Translations under genes and position numbers: made by a program
Assembly (NCBI RefSeq): GCF_004193775.1
Contig: NC_041002.1
Span: 17,293,535-17,357,534, forward strand
Direction of reading: 5' to 3'
Origin: Glycine soja
Taxonomy: Eukaryota; Streptophyta; Magnoliopsida; Fabales; Fabaceae
DNA length: 64,000 bases
In this document: positions 34,173 to 44,559 of the stretch, one piece after another
Layout of the letters: each line of letters begins with the position of its first letter
Numbering within the stretch: the first letter of the stretch is position 1
Notes under the pieces: generated by a model
The model's input: the letters and a program-made list of their open reading frames with translations, nothing else
The model's database searches: none
What the model was told of the DNA's origin: nothing

Positions 34173-35590
34173 GAATCCCGGCAAGTGCACCAAATCGCGC
34201 AAGTAGTATAAAATGGTAAGAACCAAGTATCGAAGTCTTGGGGAACTTGTTTTACTTGGTAAAGCTATATTCAGTGAATAGGTGTCCGATATGAAAAGAG
34301 ATGTGTTGACTATGAACAGGTATTTAAACTACCGATAAAAAGGAAAATCATGTGAGAAATGATAAGTAAAGACAAGTAGACAACACGTTGGTCTTCTTAT
34401 TAGGTGCCTGATGTTAAAAGGATATTTTCTACTTAACAATGCTCATGTGTTTTATGGTGTCTCTTGAAATGCTAAACCTCGATTCCTCATGATAGTCTAG
34501 CCTAATCCTGATTAAGCATCATCCTCAGATTCCTCTTGTTGGACTAAACTCGACCAAAACCGCATTAAGACAAACATACAAACAACTAGGTTACCGTACC
34601 CCGATCCCTCGTGATAATACGATGAACTAGCCTTGTCCTATCAAGATCTAAGAATCAGACCAGTTTCCACTGTTGAATGATCCTAACAACACATGCATCT
34701 ACGTGATCAAGGAAAAGGCATGCTAGAATGAAGTTCTGATAGCACAATGAACACACAAAACATCATTAAATAGATATACAGATATTTACCTCAAGTACCT
34801 AAAAGGAAGAACCAACAGAGGATTTAGCTCTCCATAACTGGGAAGCTTTCTTTACAACAAAGAGAAGAGAAAAAGGAAGGATTGAAGAAATACAAGTGGT
34901 GAGGATGTCAACTCCACCTCTAGATCCTCACAATCACTCACAAACTCATTTCAAGCTCTCAGGACGACTTCCTCTTATAGCTTTATTCTCTGCAGGTCTT
35001 CACACAGCAAAATCTCTCAAAACTCTCTGGATTCGGACCTCTCTCTCTAGAATCTCACACATGCAGAAGCTCCTTGAGAAAATGGCCAAAATCCCTTCCA
35101 AAATCTTATTTCAGGTTTAAATAGGTGGTCTTGATGGTGTTTTCGCGCTTAGGGCAACTAGGCACCGCTCAACGCTCATTAGTGGATTTCGGCTTAGTGC
35201 GTGCTTTTGGCGCTCAGCGGATGGACTGAAGCGATGCGCTTCGCTGGATGACCCTTCGCTCAGCAAACATGCACATGTCATCCTTCTTCCAAATTCTTCC
35301 TCATGCTCAGCCGAAGGAGTGTTGCACTCAGCGGATGGCTCGCTAAGCCAGCAGATTGGCTTAGTGAGAGGATGGAAATCAGAACTTCACAAACTTGCCT
35401 AATTAACCTGAAATTGAGAGGAAATGATTATTAAGCACACAAAATAGAAGTACTAAGTATTTATTACCTATCTTTAACAAAAAGTAATTTCAACACTACA
35501 AAATAACCATAAATTGGAGGAGTTTGATACAATTTACACAGGTTTTATACATAAAAGTTAGTGGTATTCATCGACTAACAACTCCCCCAA
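34173..35590 (-). repeat. CGCTAAGCG-family unit, minus orientation
   Basis: Inverse of 30780-31797: starts CCGGCAAGTGCACC at 34176, contains the same AAGCATCATCC / GATTCCTCTTG blocks, a TTTAAATAGG site at about 35117 and CTTAGTG / CGCTCAGCG motifs from 35150 to 35370. Together with the plus unit it brackets the pseudogene and its CGCTAAGCG leader, giving inverted flanks of about 1 kb. Positions 35400-35590 resemble 52270-52460. Confidence 0.6.
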
Positions 35591-36437
35591 ATTTACAGTT
35601 TTGCTTGTCCTCAAGCAATTAAAGAACAACTCATTGGTCCCTAAGTGACAATAACCTGCAGTGACTATGTACAAAGGTGTATGCAACAAAAGTTACTGAT
35701 TGCAAGATAAGAGAATGAAGCAAAATGTCCTCATCACTTGTCTTTCGCAAGGCATGCAGTTATTCAAAGAGAAGAATAAAATGTAGCCTGTACAATTAGA
35801 TGAAGTTAGGCATAAGACAAATATCAAGGAAAGTATCTTAAACCACAGTCTCACGACTACTGTTTCACTCAAGCACAAATGTTTAAGCTATTCATCAATA
35901 ACAACTAGCAATTCCCTCATGTAAGACTAGACGCAGCTCAAGTAGCTTACTAAAGTTTAGCCTAATTTAGCCTAAGCTTCGTCTACAGATCCCTCATGTA
36001 AGACTAGGCCTAAACTAAACAGCATTATTGTAACAACATAATTAAGACCAAAACTTAACCCGCAGATCCCTCATGTAAGGCTAAGTTTCAATCGTGCTTC
36101 AATCAAGTTCTAAGGCAACAGTACATTTCCCAATGCTAAAGTCACCTAACTATGAACACAAATGGGTGATCAGACCAAAAGCATACAAACATTAGCATTG
36201 AAGGAAGCATTGAACACAGAAAACATAATCAATTAGATATTAGGTATTTACATCAGTTGTTCATTAGAAATCCCCAACTAGGGTGTTTAGCCAGCCATTA
36301 CAAAGAAACCCAAACAATAAATGAGATTAAAAGCAGAGAATGATAGTTCCTTACATAAGAAGGGGGATTCCTCCTCCTCTTCTTAGCATCTCACACTCAC
36401 TCTCTAATTAATAATCTATCAAATGACAAAACCTAGG
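35591..36437 (-). repeat. Second minus-orientation unit, left part, split by element B
   Basis: No gene. Starts with a CCCCCAAATTTACAGTTTTGCTTGTCC block, then sequence whose reverse complement recurs at 52700-53160 (for example AAATGGGTGATCAGACC, 36161-36178). It ends with CTAGG (36433-36437), the left target duplication of element B; the right part resumes at 51913. Confidence 0.55.
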
Positions 36438-38187
36438 TGTCGTAACCTACCCTTCAGTGGGAGGGCGACGCGGGGCTCGCGGGTGCATGTTCCAAGAAAT
36501 GCCTACGCGCGGAGTCGCCACCAACGTTTATTTGAGGAAAACATCGGAAAAACTGAAAAAGACATGATCTACGAACTTTAAGTGAAAGGTTCGGGAGTTG
36601 TATTTACGCATGGGGAAGGTATTAGCACCCCACGCGTCTGTCACAAGAGACGGTAACCTTTAATTAAATGTGGAAACATGACTTTAATTTTTAGGTTCCC
36701 TTTTACGTCTTTATTCCTTTATATATTTTTATCTTTTTGTGGTCGACGAGGGTGTTTCCCTTGCTCCTACGTATTCCTTAATTGCGATAAGGAAATCAGA
36801 CCTACGTATTTCTTTCGTGGACAAAGAGTTTTGGTTTAGTTATTTTTTATCCTTTTTTGCAAGATATGTTTTTGTTGAATGAAAGGTCATTTAAGGTGTT
36901 GGACCATTAGACAATCTTTCGATTCTTTTGAAAAGTGAGAAAACATTAAGGCATTGGACCATTAATGATATCTTTATTTTTGAAAGAGGTAACAAAGTTA
37001 CATATTGATTTTAGGCTTTTCAAAAATCTACACTTAACCAATAAAAGCGGAAAAGACCATTTCCAGGCGTTGGACCTTTGAAAATGGCTTTTTTAGGCGA
37101 TGACAAAAGTTTGGTTTATGAATTGATTTTAGCCTTAGTTTCACTTTGGTTATTAGTCGATTCGATTAAGTAAGAGAAATCCCAAAGAGAAACGTCCGAT
37201 TGATATTTTTGTTTTATTTTACTAAAAGATATTTTTTTTTATTATTATATTAGTATTTTACCTCTTTTTGGTTTCCAACGTGGTTACGGCGTGACCGAAC
37301 GGTCGGATTTCATTTTAAACGAAATTAACGGATATTACAATTCAAACGATCGGTGGAAATTTATTTTATTTTTTATTTAGGCGAGAAAATGACTTAAGCA
37401 AATGACTAAAGCACGTCAAAAGGGGGTACAGAAAGTAAATGAAATGAAAATAAAAGCACATAAAAACAAATGAGGACCACTAAGGGTACATAGAATGAAT
37501 TGAAAAGTTCGGTTTCGGGAACTTACCGGTTGAAGACCGAAGAACGACGAAGAATGAATGAAGAACGTCGAAGAACGACTGAAAATCTTCCCAAAAATCC
37601 CCACGGAAACGTTATGGAAACCTTACGGAAGTGCCTCGGCTTGGATTTTTTTCACGGAACCAATTTTTTTCACTAATATCAAGTGATTCTTGAATTACCA
37701 GGAGGGCTGAAAAAAATTCCTCTTCACTTCTCCCCCTAATTATAAAAAAATGGGGGAGATGCTTGCCACCCAGCTCGCCCAGGTGAGCAAGGTGACTTCC
37801 TCCAGAAGCAACAGCCTTCTGGAGGAATCTTCTGGAGGGCCCAAATGGGCCTGGTTGCTATTTGCACCCCCACTTTTACTAAATACACCCCTACCTTTTT
37901 TTTCGTGATTCTTTTTCCGTAAAGTTACGGAAACTTACGAATTTCGTAATGATACTTGTTTTCTTTCCGTAATGTTACGGAACCTTGCGAATTACATAAT
38001 CATCCCTTTTTTGACTCACGGAATGTTACGGAATCTCACGAATTGTGCAACGATGCTTCCTTTTGAGTTCCGGCATGTCACGGAACTTCACGAATTGCCT
38101 AACGATGGGTGCCAAGTACCTCAAAATGGTCAAATGAAAGTTGCATGCCACCAAGAAAAGGTCCTCGAACGAAATTAGGGTATGACA
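36438..38187 (-). repeat. 3' LTR of element B (1750 bp)
   Basis: Minus-strand LTR from TGTCATACCCTAATTTCGTT (38187) to GGTTACGACA (36438). It has no PBS on its left but the CTAGG duplication, and a polypurine tract on its right. U3 repeats with TTCCGTAACnTTACGGAA-like palindromes lie at about 37910-38110. Confidence 0.9.
37521..37788 (-). promoter_or_regulatory. 3' LTR B promoter module (decayed)
   Basis: Palindrome GCTCACCTGGGCGAGC (37773-37788, one mismatch), TATA site reduced to TATAATTAG (37736-37744), donor CCG then GTAAGT with first intron base 37526. Confidence 0.5.
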
Positions 38188-38191
38188 GTTG

Positions 38192-38200
38192 CCCCTCTTT
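38192..38200 (-). promoter_or_regulatory. Polypurine tract of element B
   Basis: AAAGAGGGG on the minus strand, four bases before the 3' LTR start at 38187; the expected primer site for second-strand DNA. Confidence 0.6.
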
Positions 38201-38451
38201 ACTTGTCTTTTATTGGAGATAAAAGGGAAGTAAAGATAAGACACTAATTTCGTTCGAGCGAAACACCTTTCGGCCAGTGAACCTTCCTGTTAGCGGAACC
38301 TGCTAAAATCTGAAAATGGTCAGTACCGACACATCATCCCGATACTGTCGAACTTGTTCCTCTCGGTTGATACAAAACGTAAAATGACCATAATTTGTCT
38401 CTGCATTTTGTTGGACACGATCGAGCCTGGGTGGCGAAAAGGTGTGCGGAA
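38201..38451 (-). other. 3' untranslated region of element B
   Basis: No gene. Short stretch between the polypurine tract and the 59-bp array; the first 50 bases contain an imperfect inverted repeat (CTTTTATTGG / GATAAAAGG). Confidence 0.4.
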
Positions 38452-38800
38452 TGACAAAGGGCGCAGAATTTGTCTCTGCGCGTTTATCACCCAACTTGCG
38501 AAATCTGAATGATAAAGGGCGCAAAATCTATTTCTACGCGTTTACCCACTCAGCTTGTTGTTCCTGAATGATAAAGGACACAGAATATGTATATGCACGT
38601 TTATCCACTTAGCTTATTGTTCCTGAATGATAAAGGGCGCAAAATATGTATCTGCACGTTTATCCACTCAGCTTGTTGTTCCTGAATGATAAAGGGCGCA
38701 AAATATGTATCTGCGTGTTTACCCACTCAGCTTGTTGTTCCTGAATGATAAAGGGCGCAAAATATGTATCTGCGCGTTTACCCACTCAGCTTGCTATCAT
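38452..38800 (-). repeat. 59-bp tandem array, about six units
   Basis: CCTGAATGATAAAGGGCGC recurs at 38563, 38622, 38681 and 38740, exactly 59 bp apart, with more diverged units to the left. Lies in the 3' untranslated part of element B. Confidence 0.85.
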
Positions 38801-39039
38801 GCTTTGAGTCTTAGAGATAGCAAAAGAAAGTTTATACGGATAACCACTCGGGTATCTCCGCCCATCAGCGTGACTCAAATGTCAGTATGACAGATCTTGT
38901 GAGGGCAGAAGATGACGTAAATCTCCGTGTGTCAACGGGCTTGTTGGGCCGCGATTGACGAAGGGTGCAGAAGACGACGTTAGTCTCTGCATGCTATCAG
39001 GCTTTCTGTCTTACAGATAGCAAAAGAATGTTTTTTTTT

Positions 39040-39128
39040 CATGAGGTATTTTGCTACCTAAACATGTCTATATTTTTGTGAGGTATTTTTGCTATATACA
39101 TGCATATCCAAGGTATCTTGCTACCTAA

Positions 39129-39209
<81 letters not shown>

Positions 39210-39696
39210 GAAGTATTTTTTTGTTTACATACATGCATATCTAAGATATCTTTCTACCTGAACATACATATATATATATTGTGAAGTATTTCTTTTATTT
39301 ACATACATGCATATCTAAGATATCTTTCTACCTAAACATACATATATATATTTTGTGAAGTGTTTTTTTGTTTACATACATGCATATCTAAGGTATCTTT
39401 CTACCTAAACATACATATATATATTTTGTGAAGTATTTTTTTGTTACATACATGCATATCTAAGGTATCTTTCTACCTAAACATACATATATATATTTTG
39501 TGAAGTATTTTTTTGTTACATACATGCATATCTAAGGTATCTTTCTACCTAAACATACATATATATATTTTGTGAAGTATTTTTTTGTTACATACATGCA
39601 TATCTAAGGTACTTTCTACCTAAACATACATATATATATTTTGTGAAGTATTTTTTTTGTTTACATACATGCATATCTAAGATATCTTTCTACTTA

Positions 39697-39772
<76 letters not shown>

Positions 39773-40005
39773 GAAGTGTTTTTTTCTTTACATACATGCA
39801 TATCTAAGGTATCTTTCTACCTAAACATACATATATATATTTTCTGAAGTATTTTTTTGTTACATACATGCATATCTAAGGTATCTTTCTACCTAAACAT
39901 ATATATATATATATATTTTGTGAAGTATTTTTTTGTTACATACATGCATATCTAAGGTACTTTCTACCTAAACATACATATATATATTTTGTGAGGTATG
40001 ACTAC
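39040..40005 (-). repeat. 72-bp tandem array with two expanded (TA)n tracts
   Basis: ACATACATGCATATCTAAG recurs at 39227, 39301, 39374, 39446, 39518, 39590, 39663, 39790, 39862 and 39938, mostly 72-74 bp apart. Two units contain expanded TA runs (about 39129-39206 and 39702-39770), and every unit has a short TA run at the same place, which is the seed of the expansion. Confidence 0.9.
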
Positions 40006-40255
40006 CTTTCGAGCTTGTGCTTGATTTATTTAAATTCCTAGGATCATGAGCAACTAGGTGTGTCCTACTATGACTTGAGAAACAAAAGTGATCAAATAAC
40101 AAGCAGAGATTTAAAAGGTACTAGGTTGCCTCCTAGTAGCGCTTCTTTAACGTCTTGAGCTGGACGCCTGATGACTTGTCGGTCACGGACCTAGTACTTT
40201 GCTTACCTTTGGCTTTGGACTTGGTCGCCTATTGGTCGACCATGTGTCGTAGGCA
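40006..40255 (-). other. Spacer in the 3' region of element B
   Basis: No coding signal that I can support. It follows the C-terminal end of the pseudogene at 40256 and may be its 3' part. Confidence 0.3.
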
Positions 40256-41060
40256 ATACTCTAACCTTTTTGTGGATGAGCTGAGGGGCTCTGGAGGTGG
40301 CGGCGGTGCATTTGTTGCCTGTTGCTGGCCATCCCAGGCTGCTGTGGTGTTTCGCCTTGCGCCTGCCTGGGGGCGCAGTACCTCTTGATGAAAGCTCGAT
40401 TAGTAGGGGGCCTGATGACCTTGTTGGGGGTGACGGGCACTCCGTAGAACTGACAGAGGCCCGTAATTAGAGTTGGAAACCCCATGACCCTGTTGGACTT
40501 CTTTGGGTCCACTGGGTGTCTTACAGGCGCGATCCCTGCAAACAATAGATGACATAAAAAATCAGTTTGAACCATATGCATACTTACCTATGTCGCGATG
40601 GCATGACCTTGCCGGGGGGTACGGGCACCCTGTAGGACTGATAGAGGCCGGTAACCAAAGTTGGAAACACCAGGGCCCTGTTGGACTTCTCCGGGTCCAC
40701 TGGGTGTCTTGTGGGCATGACCCCTGCAAATAGCAGATGGCATTAGAAATCAGTTGGAAATAATGCATACCTACCTATGTCAGGAAAGCACAGACCAACT
40801 GATACTTCCGCAGGGGGAGATCGGCATTACGGTCGCTGGGCAGAATGTTGTTAAGTAGCAACGTCATTTATATCTGTGTAAGAGTGGTCATGTTGGTGCG
40901 CATGATCCACACTCATTTCTTTGCAGTGGCACGGGTGAAACCTTGCCCCGGTATGCACAGTAGCTGCACGATAGCCTTCCTCTGGTTGTGCTCGCATAGT
41001 TGGCCCTCCTTTGAGATCAAGGGGTGGCCCGGGAAAAAGAATGGTTGAAGGGAAATTACT
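40256..41060 (-). pseudogene. Broken putative plant transposon protein inside element B
   Basis: On the minus strand 41060-40780 reads GHPLISKEGQLCEHN, LLCIPGQGFTRATAKK stop VWIMRTNMTTLTQI stop MTLLLNN, LPLRKYQLVCAFLT, matching residues about 125-225 of the protein at 4400-5659. The next segment, AGIAPVRHPVDPKKSNRVMGFPTLITGLCQFYGVPVTPNKVIRPP, is present twice in decayed form (about 40393-40581 and 40600-40770). Both repeats begin at a CAG acceptor-like site after a GTAAGT or GTAGGT site about 50-60 bp before, so a mini-intron may have existed. N-terminus missing. Same strand and relative position (3' of gag) as the intact gene near element A. Confidence 0.7.
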
Positions 41061-41127
41061 GGTCCCTTAACCGGGAGCCCAAGTCTTGGTTAAGCATTAA
41101 GGGCAGAGGACCTTAAATCCTCTTAAG
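41061..41127 (-). other. Short spacer before the 24-bp array
   Basis: No feature seen. Confidence 0.3.
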
Positions 41128-41985
41128 GTGTGGATATGGAGCCACTGAAAGTGAGGACACGTAGCCCTCAAAAGGCGAGGGAGAGCGCAACCCTCCGAAG
41201 GTGAGGACGTGTCGCCCTCTAAAGGCGAGAGCGTGTAGCCTTCTGAAAAAGGGGACGTGTAGTCCTCTGAAGGTGAGGGCGTGTAGCCCTTTGAAGATGA
41301 GGGCGTGTAGCCCTTTGAAGATGAGGGCGTGTAGCCCTTTGAAGGTGAGGGCATGTAGCCCCTTTGAAGATGACGGCGTGTATCCCTTTGAAGGCGAGGA
41401 AAGGTAGTCTTCTAAAGGTGAGGGCATGCAGCCCTTTGAAGGCGAGGACGTGTAGCCCCCTGAAGGTGGCGACGTGTAGTCCTCTGATGGCAAGGACGTG
41501 TAGTCCTCTGAATGCGAGGGCGTGTGGCCCTCTGAAGGCGAGGACGTGTAGTCCTTTAAAGGCGAGGACATGTAGTCCTCTAAAGGCGAAGGCGTGTAGC
41601 CCTCTGAAGGCGAGGACGTGTAGTCCTCTAAAGGCGAGGACATGTAGTCCTCTGGAGGTGAGGACGTGTAGTCCTATGAAGGTGAAGATACATGACCCTC
41701 TGAAGGTGAGGACGTGCAGTCCTCTGAAGGTGAGGACGTGTAGTCCTCTGAAGGTCAGGACGTGCAGCCCTCTGATGGCGAGGACGTGCAGCCTTCTGAT
41801 GGCGAGGACGTGCAGTCCTCTGAAGGCGAGGACGTGCAGTCCTCTGAAGGCGAGGACGTGCAGTCCTCTGAAGGCGAGGACGTGCAGTCCTCTGAAGGTG
41901 AGGACTTGTAATCCTCTGAAGGTGAGGACTTGTAATCCTCTAATGGCGAGGACATGTAGCCCTCTGAAGAAGATAGGTACTAGTA
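41128..41985 (-). repeat. 24-bp minisatellite, about 35 units
   Basis: Unit of the form CCTCTGAAGGCGAGGACGTG plus CAGT or TAGT. The period is a multiple of three and the unit lacks stops in several frames, so long open frames arise on both strands (176, 259 and 241 codons, encoding repeats such as RGLHVLAF, SPSEDYTS and KARTCSPL). These are not genes. Adjacent units differ at a few sites, and runs of identical units near 41811-41890 indicate recent homogenisation. Confidence 0.9.
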
Positions 41986-42462
41986 CCCAAGGGTCCACCC
42001 TTATGAGAAATCAAGAGATCGACTCATCGAGAGGGCCGGTCATCCCAAATTCACAAGATTGGACATTTAGATGTAGGAAATCTATGTAGTTAACATGATT
42101 TTTAGGGATGCAGATGCATGCAACCTTTGTTGTGAAATTTGGTAAATGCGACCTTCATATGAAATAATGCAATGTAATGGAAAGTTGTACAATGTTCATG
42201 TCATTCTTTCGTTGTTTTGTGATTTTGATTTAATTTTTTTTGGAAAACACAGATTGATTGTCCTTTTGAAAGAGGTGATAATTCATGCAACCTTATCCTA
42301 TCTTTTGCAAATCTCTCCGGGAACTTCTTCAGATTGTATGTTCTGTTTGATTTAGTCACTTGACTATTTTGGAGTGACGACAATGGAGTCGTTTGATGTT
42401 TAATCAATCCATTGAAATGCCAGGGTTTGTCCCCCTTTTTTTTGTTTTAAAAAAACATCGAC
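41986..42462 (-). other. Non-coding spacer in element B
   Basis: AT-rich, no gene or repeat recognised. Confidence 0.3.
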
Positions 42463-42975
42463 GGGTGAGAACTTTTTATCTGCCCCTAGGTTCACTTGAG
42501 GCTCATGCACGATGCCCCTCATTGCCCCAGTGTAGGGGTTTGAGGTACCAATCGTTGTCTTTCGTCATGACCTTGTAGCTGGGAACCTATTGGGTGAGAA
42601 CTTCTAATCTGCCCCTAGGTTCGCTTGAGGTTTTTGCATGGTGCCTTTCATTGCCTCAGTGTAAGGCTTTGAGGTACCAATCATTGTCTTTCGTCATGAT
42701 CTTGTAGCAAGGAACCTATTGGGTGAGAACTTCTAATCTACCCCTAGGTTCGTTGGAGGTTTATGCATGGTGCCTTTCATTGCCCCAGTGTAGGGCTTTG
42801 AGGTATCCAATTTTATCTTTCCTCATGACCTTGTAGCTGGGAACCCATTGGGTGAGAACTTCTAATCTGCCCTTAGGTTCGCTTGAGGTTTATGCATGGT
42901 GCCTTTCATTGCCCCAGTGTAGGGCTCTAAGGTATCCATCGTTGTTTTGTTTTCACAACCTTGTAGCAAGGGAGA
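42463..42975 (-). repeat. 129-bp tandem repeat, four units
   Basis: GGGTGAGAACTT recurs at 42463, 42592, 42721 and 42850, exactly 129 bp apart; each unit also has CCCCAGTGTAGGG and GACCTTGTAGC blocks. Lies downstream of gag in element B. Confidence 0.9.
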
Positions 42976-43072
42976 ATGAAAGAAGCGGTTGATTCTTGCA
43001 AAAAGAATTTTCCAAGGACGCGAAATAGTTGAAGGATTTTTTCAGTTGGTGGATTAAGTCAAATGACTCCTA

Positions 43073-44124
43073 TGTAGAAGCAAGATGTTTTGATGTTTTG
43101 ATGATGCCAAAGAATCAAGTGCTTCTAAGTTTTATTCAAGACAAGAATCCAAGAGAATCAAGATATATGATCAAGTTGATCTAGAATCTTAGGAAGAAAT
43201 TTCCAAATTGAAAAAGCAAAAGGTTTGGCCAAAGAATTCTATCTATATCATTTTAAATTGAGATTTACTCTCTGTTAATCGATTACCAACAACTAAAAAT
43301 GTTTATAACAGTCACTAGAAATTTGAATTCAAAATGTGCAATTGATTACACATGGATGGTAATTGATTACCAGCAGTTTATTAAACGTTTTAATTCAAAT
43401 TTTAAAATTTGTAATCGCTTACACAAGTCTTGTAATCGATTACCAGAGGGGATTTTCAGAAAATAATTTCCAAGAGTCACATCTATTCAAATTTTTTATG
43501 AATGGCCATGAAAGGTGACTGGGAAACACGAATTTAAAGAGAGTTTTCATTACCCAAAAAGTTTTATCCTCTCAAAAGATTAAGAGTTTTTCTGAACTGA
43601 AATGTCTTATCCTCTCAAAAAGATTCCTTGGTCAACCACTTGCATATTCAATAAGGAATTTTGATTGATCTTCATTGTACAATCTATCCTTTTTAAGAGA
43701 GATTTCTTCTTCTCTTCTTATTTCTAAAAAGGGATTAAGAGACCTTGGGTCTCTTGTTGTAGAGGATTCTTGAACACAAGGGAAGGGTTGTCCCTGTGTG
43801 GTTCAGACTTTGTAAAATGAGTTTTACAAAGAGAATGGAAAATCTCAAGTGGGTTGCTTGAGGACTGGACGTAGGCACAGTAAGTGGCCGAACCAGTATA
43901 AATCAGGTTTGTATTCCTTTCTTCCCTTAAACTTCTTTTATTTATTGCTATTTATCTTTTGCTTTAAAGAAGTTTATTTTGAATTGTCTTTTGAGTAATT
44001 CATGTTACGAGTGCATTGTTAATCCAAAAAGAGAGAGTGAAAGTTTAATTGGGGAATAGTCTTTGTATCTTAATTCACCCCCCCCCCCCTCTTTCTTAAG
44101 ATAACTGAGGCCATTTTTCCAACA
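43073..44124 (+). mobile_element. Solo LTR with TCCTA target duplication (probable Ty1-copia)
   Basis: 1052 bp from TGTAGAAGCAAG to CCATTTTTCCAACA, bounded by TCCTA at 43068-43072 and 44125-44129. No primer site, coding region or second LTR, so it is the product of LTR-LTR recombination. Its U3 contains TAATCGATTACC-type motifs near 43277, 43363 and 43434. A TATAAAT site is at about 43897 and a C run at 44081-44092. I assign copia from the general look of the ends, not from coding sequence. Confidence 0.85.
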
Positions 44125-44129
44125 TCCTA

Positions 44130-44559
44130 TTCGTGATAACTCACTTCTCTCTAAAAAGACAAACTTTTCGGAATGATAAAATGAGGTCACATGAACGTCT
44201 TGAAAACACAGTCAATCAAATGCCTTTTTTTTCTATTTTAAAACTTATTTGTTTTGAACTTTACTCGTTGTTTTACGGCACCCCCACCAAATGTGTAGCA
44301 CGAGTAATTTCTGATAGAATGGTCTTGAAAGTCCAAACTCAGGAGCAGAGGTTGCTTGAGCAAACAGACCAATGGCTTGCACCCACATTCCGGTGAAAGT
44401 TGAATAAGCAAAGATGCGTTTGTGAGAGGATGAGGGACAAAGATATCAAATTTATCCATTTTATTTAGCGTTGTAACTGTGGTTTACAATAATGGTATAA
44501 ACTTGAAAATCCTGATGAGTCATTAGAGACATCTAACAACAGCTTTCAAAATTGCCCCA
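44130..44559 (-). other. Unassigned DNA between solo LTR and gag remnant
   Basis: No gene supported. A 73-codon minus-strand frame (44238-44459) has no recognised domain. The gag similarity fades out near 44560. Confidence 0.3.

Noticed and set aside
41113..42089. Long open frames of 176, 259 and 241 codons on both strands
   Set aside because: They follow from a 24-bp repeat whose length is a multiple of three; no start context, domain or non-repeat sequence supports a protein.
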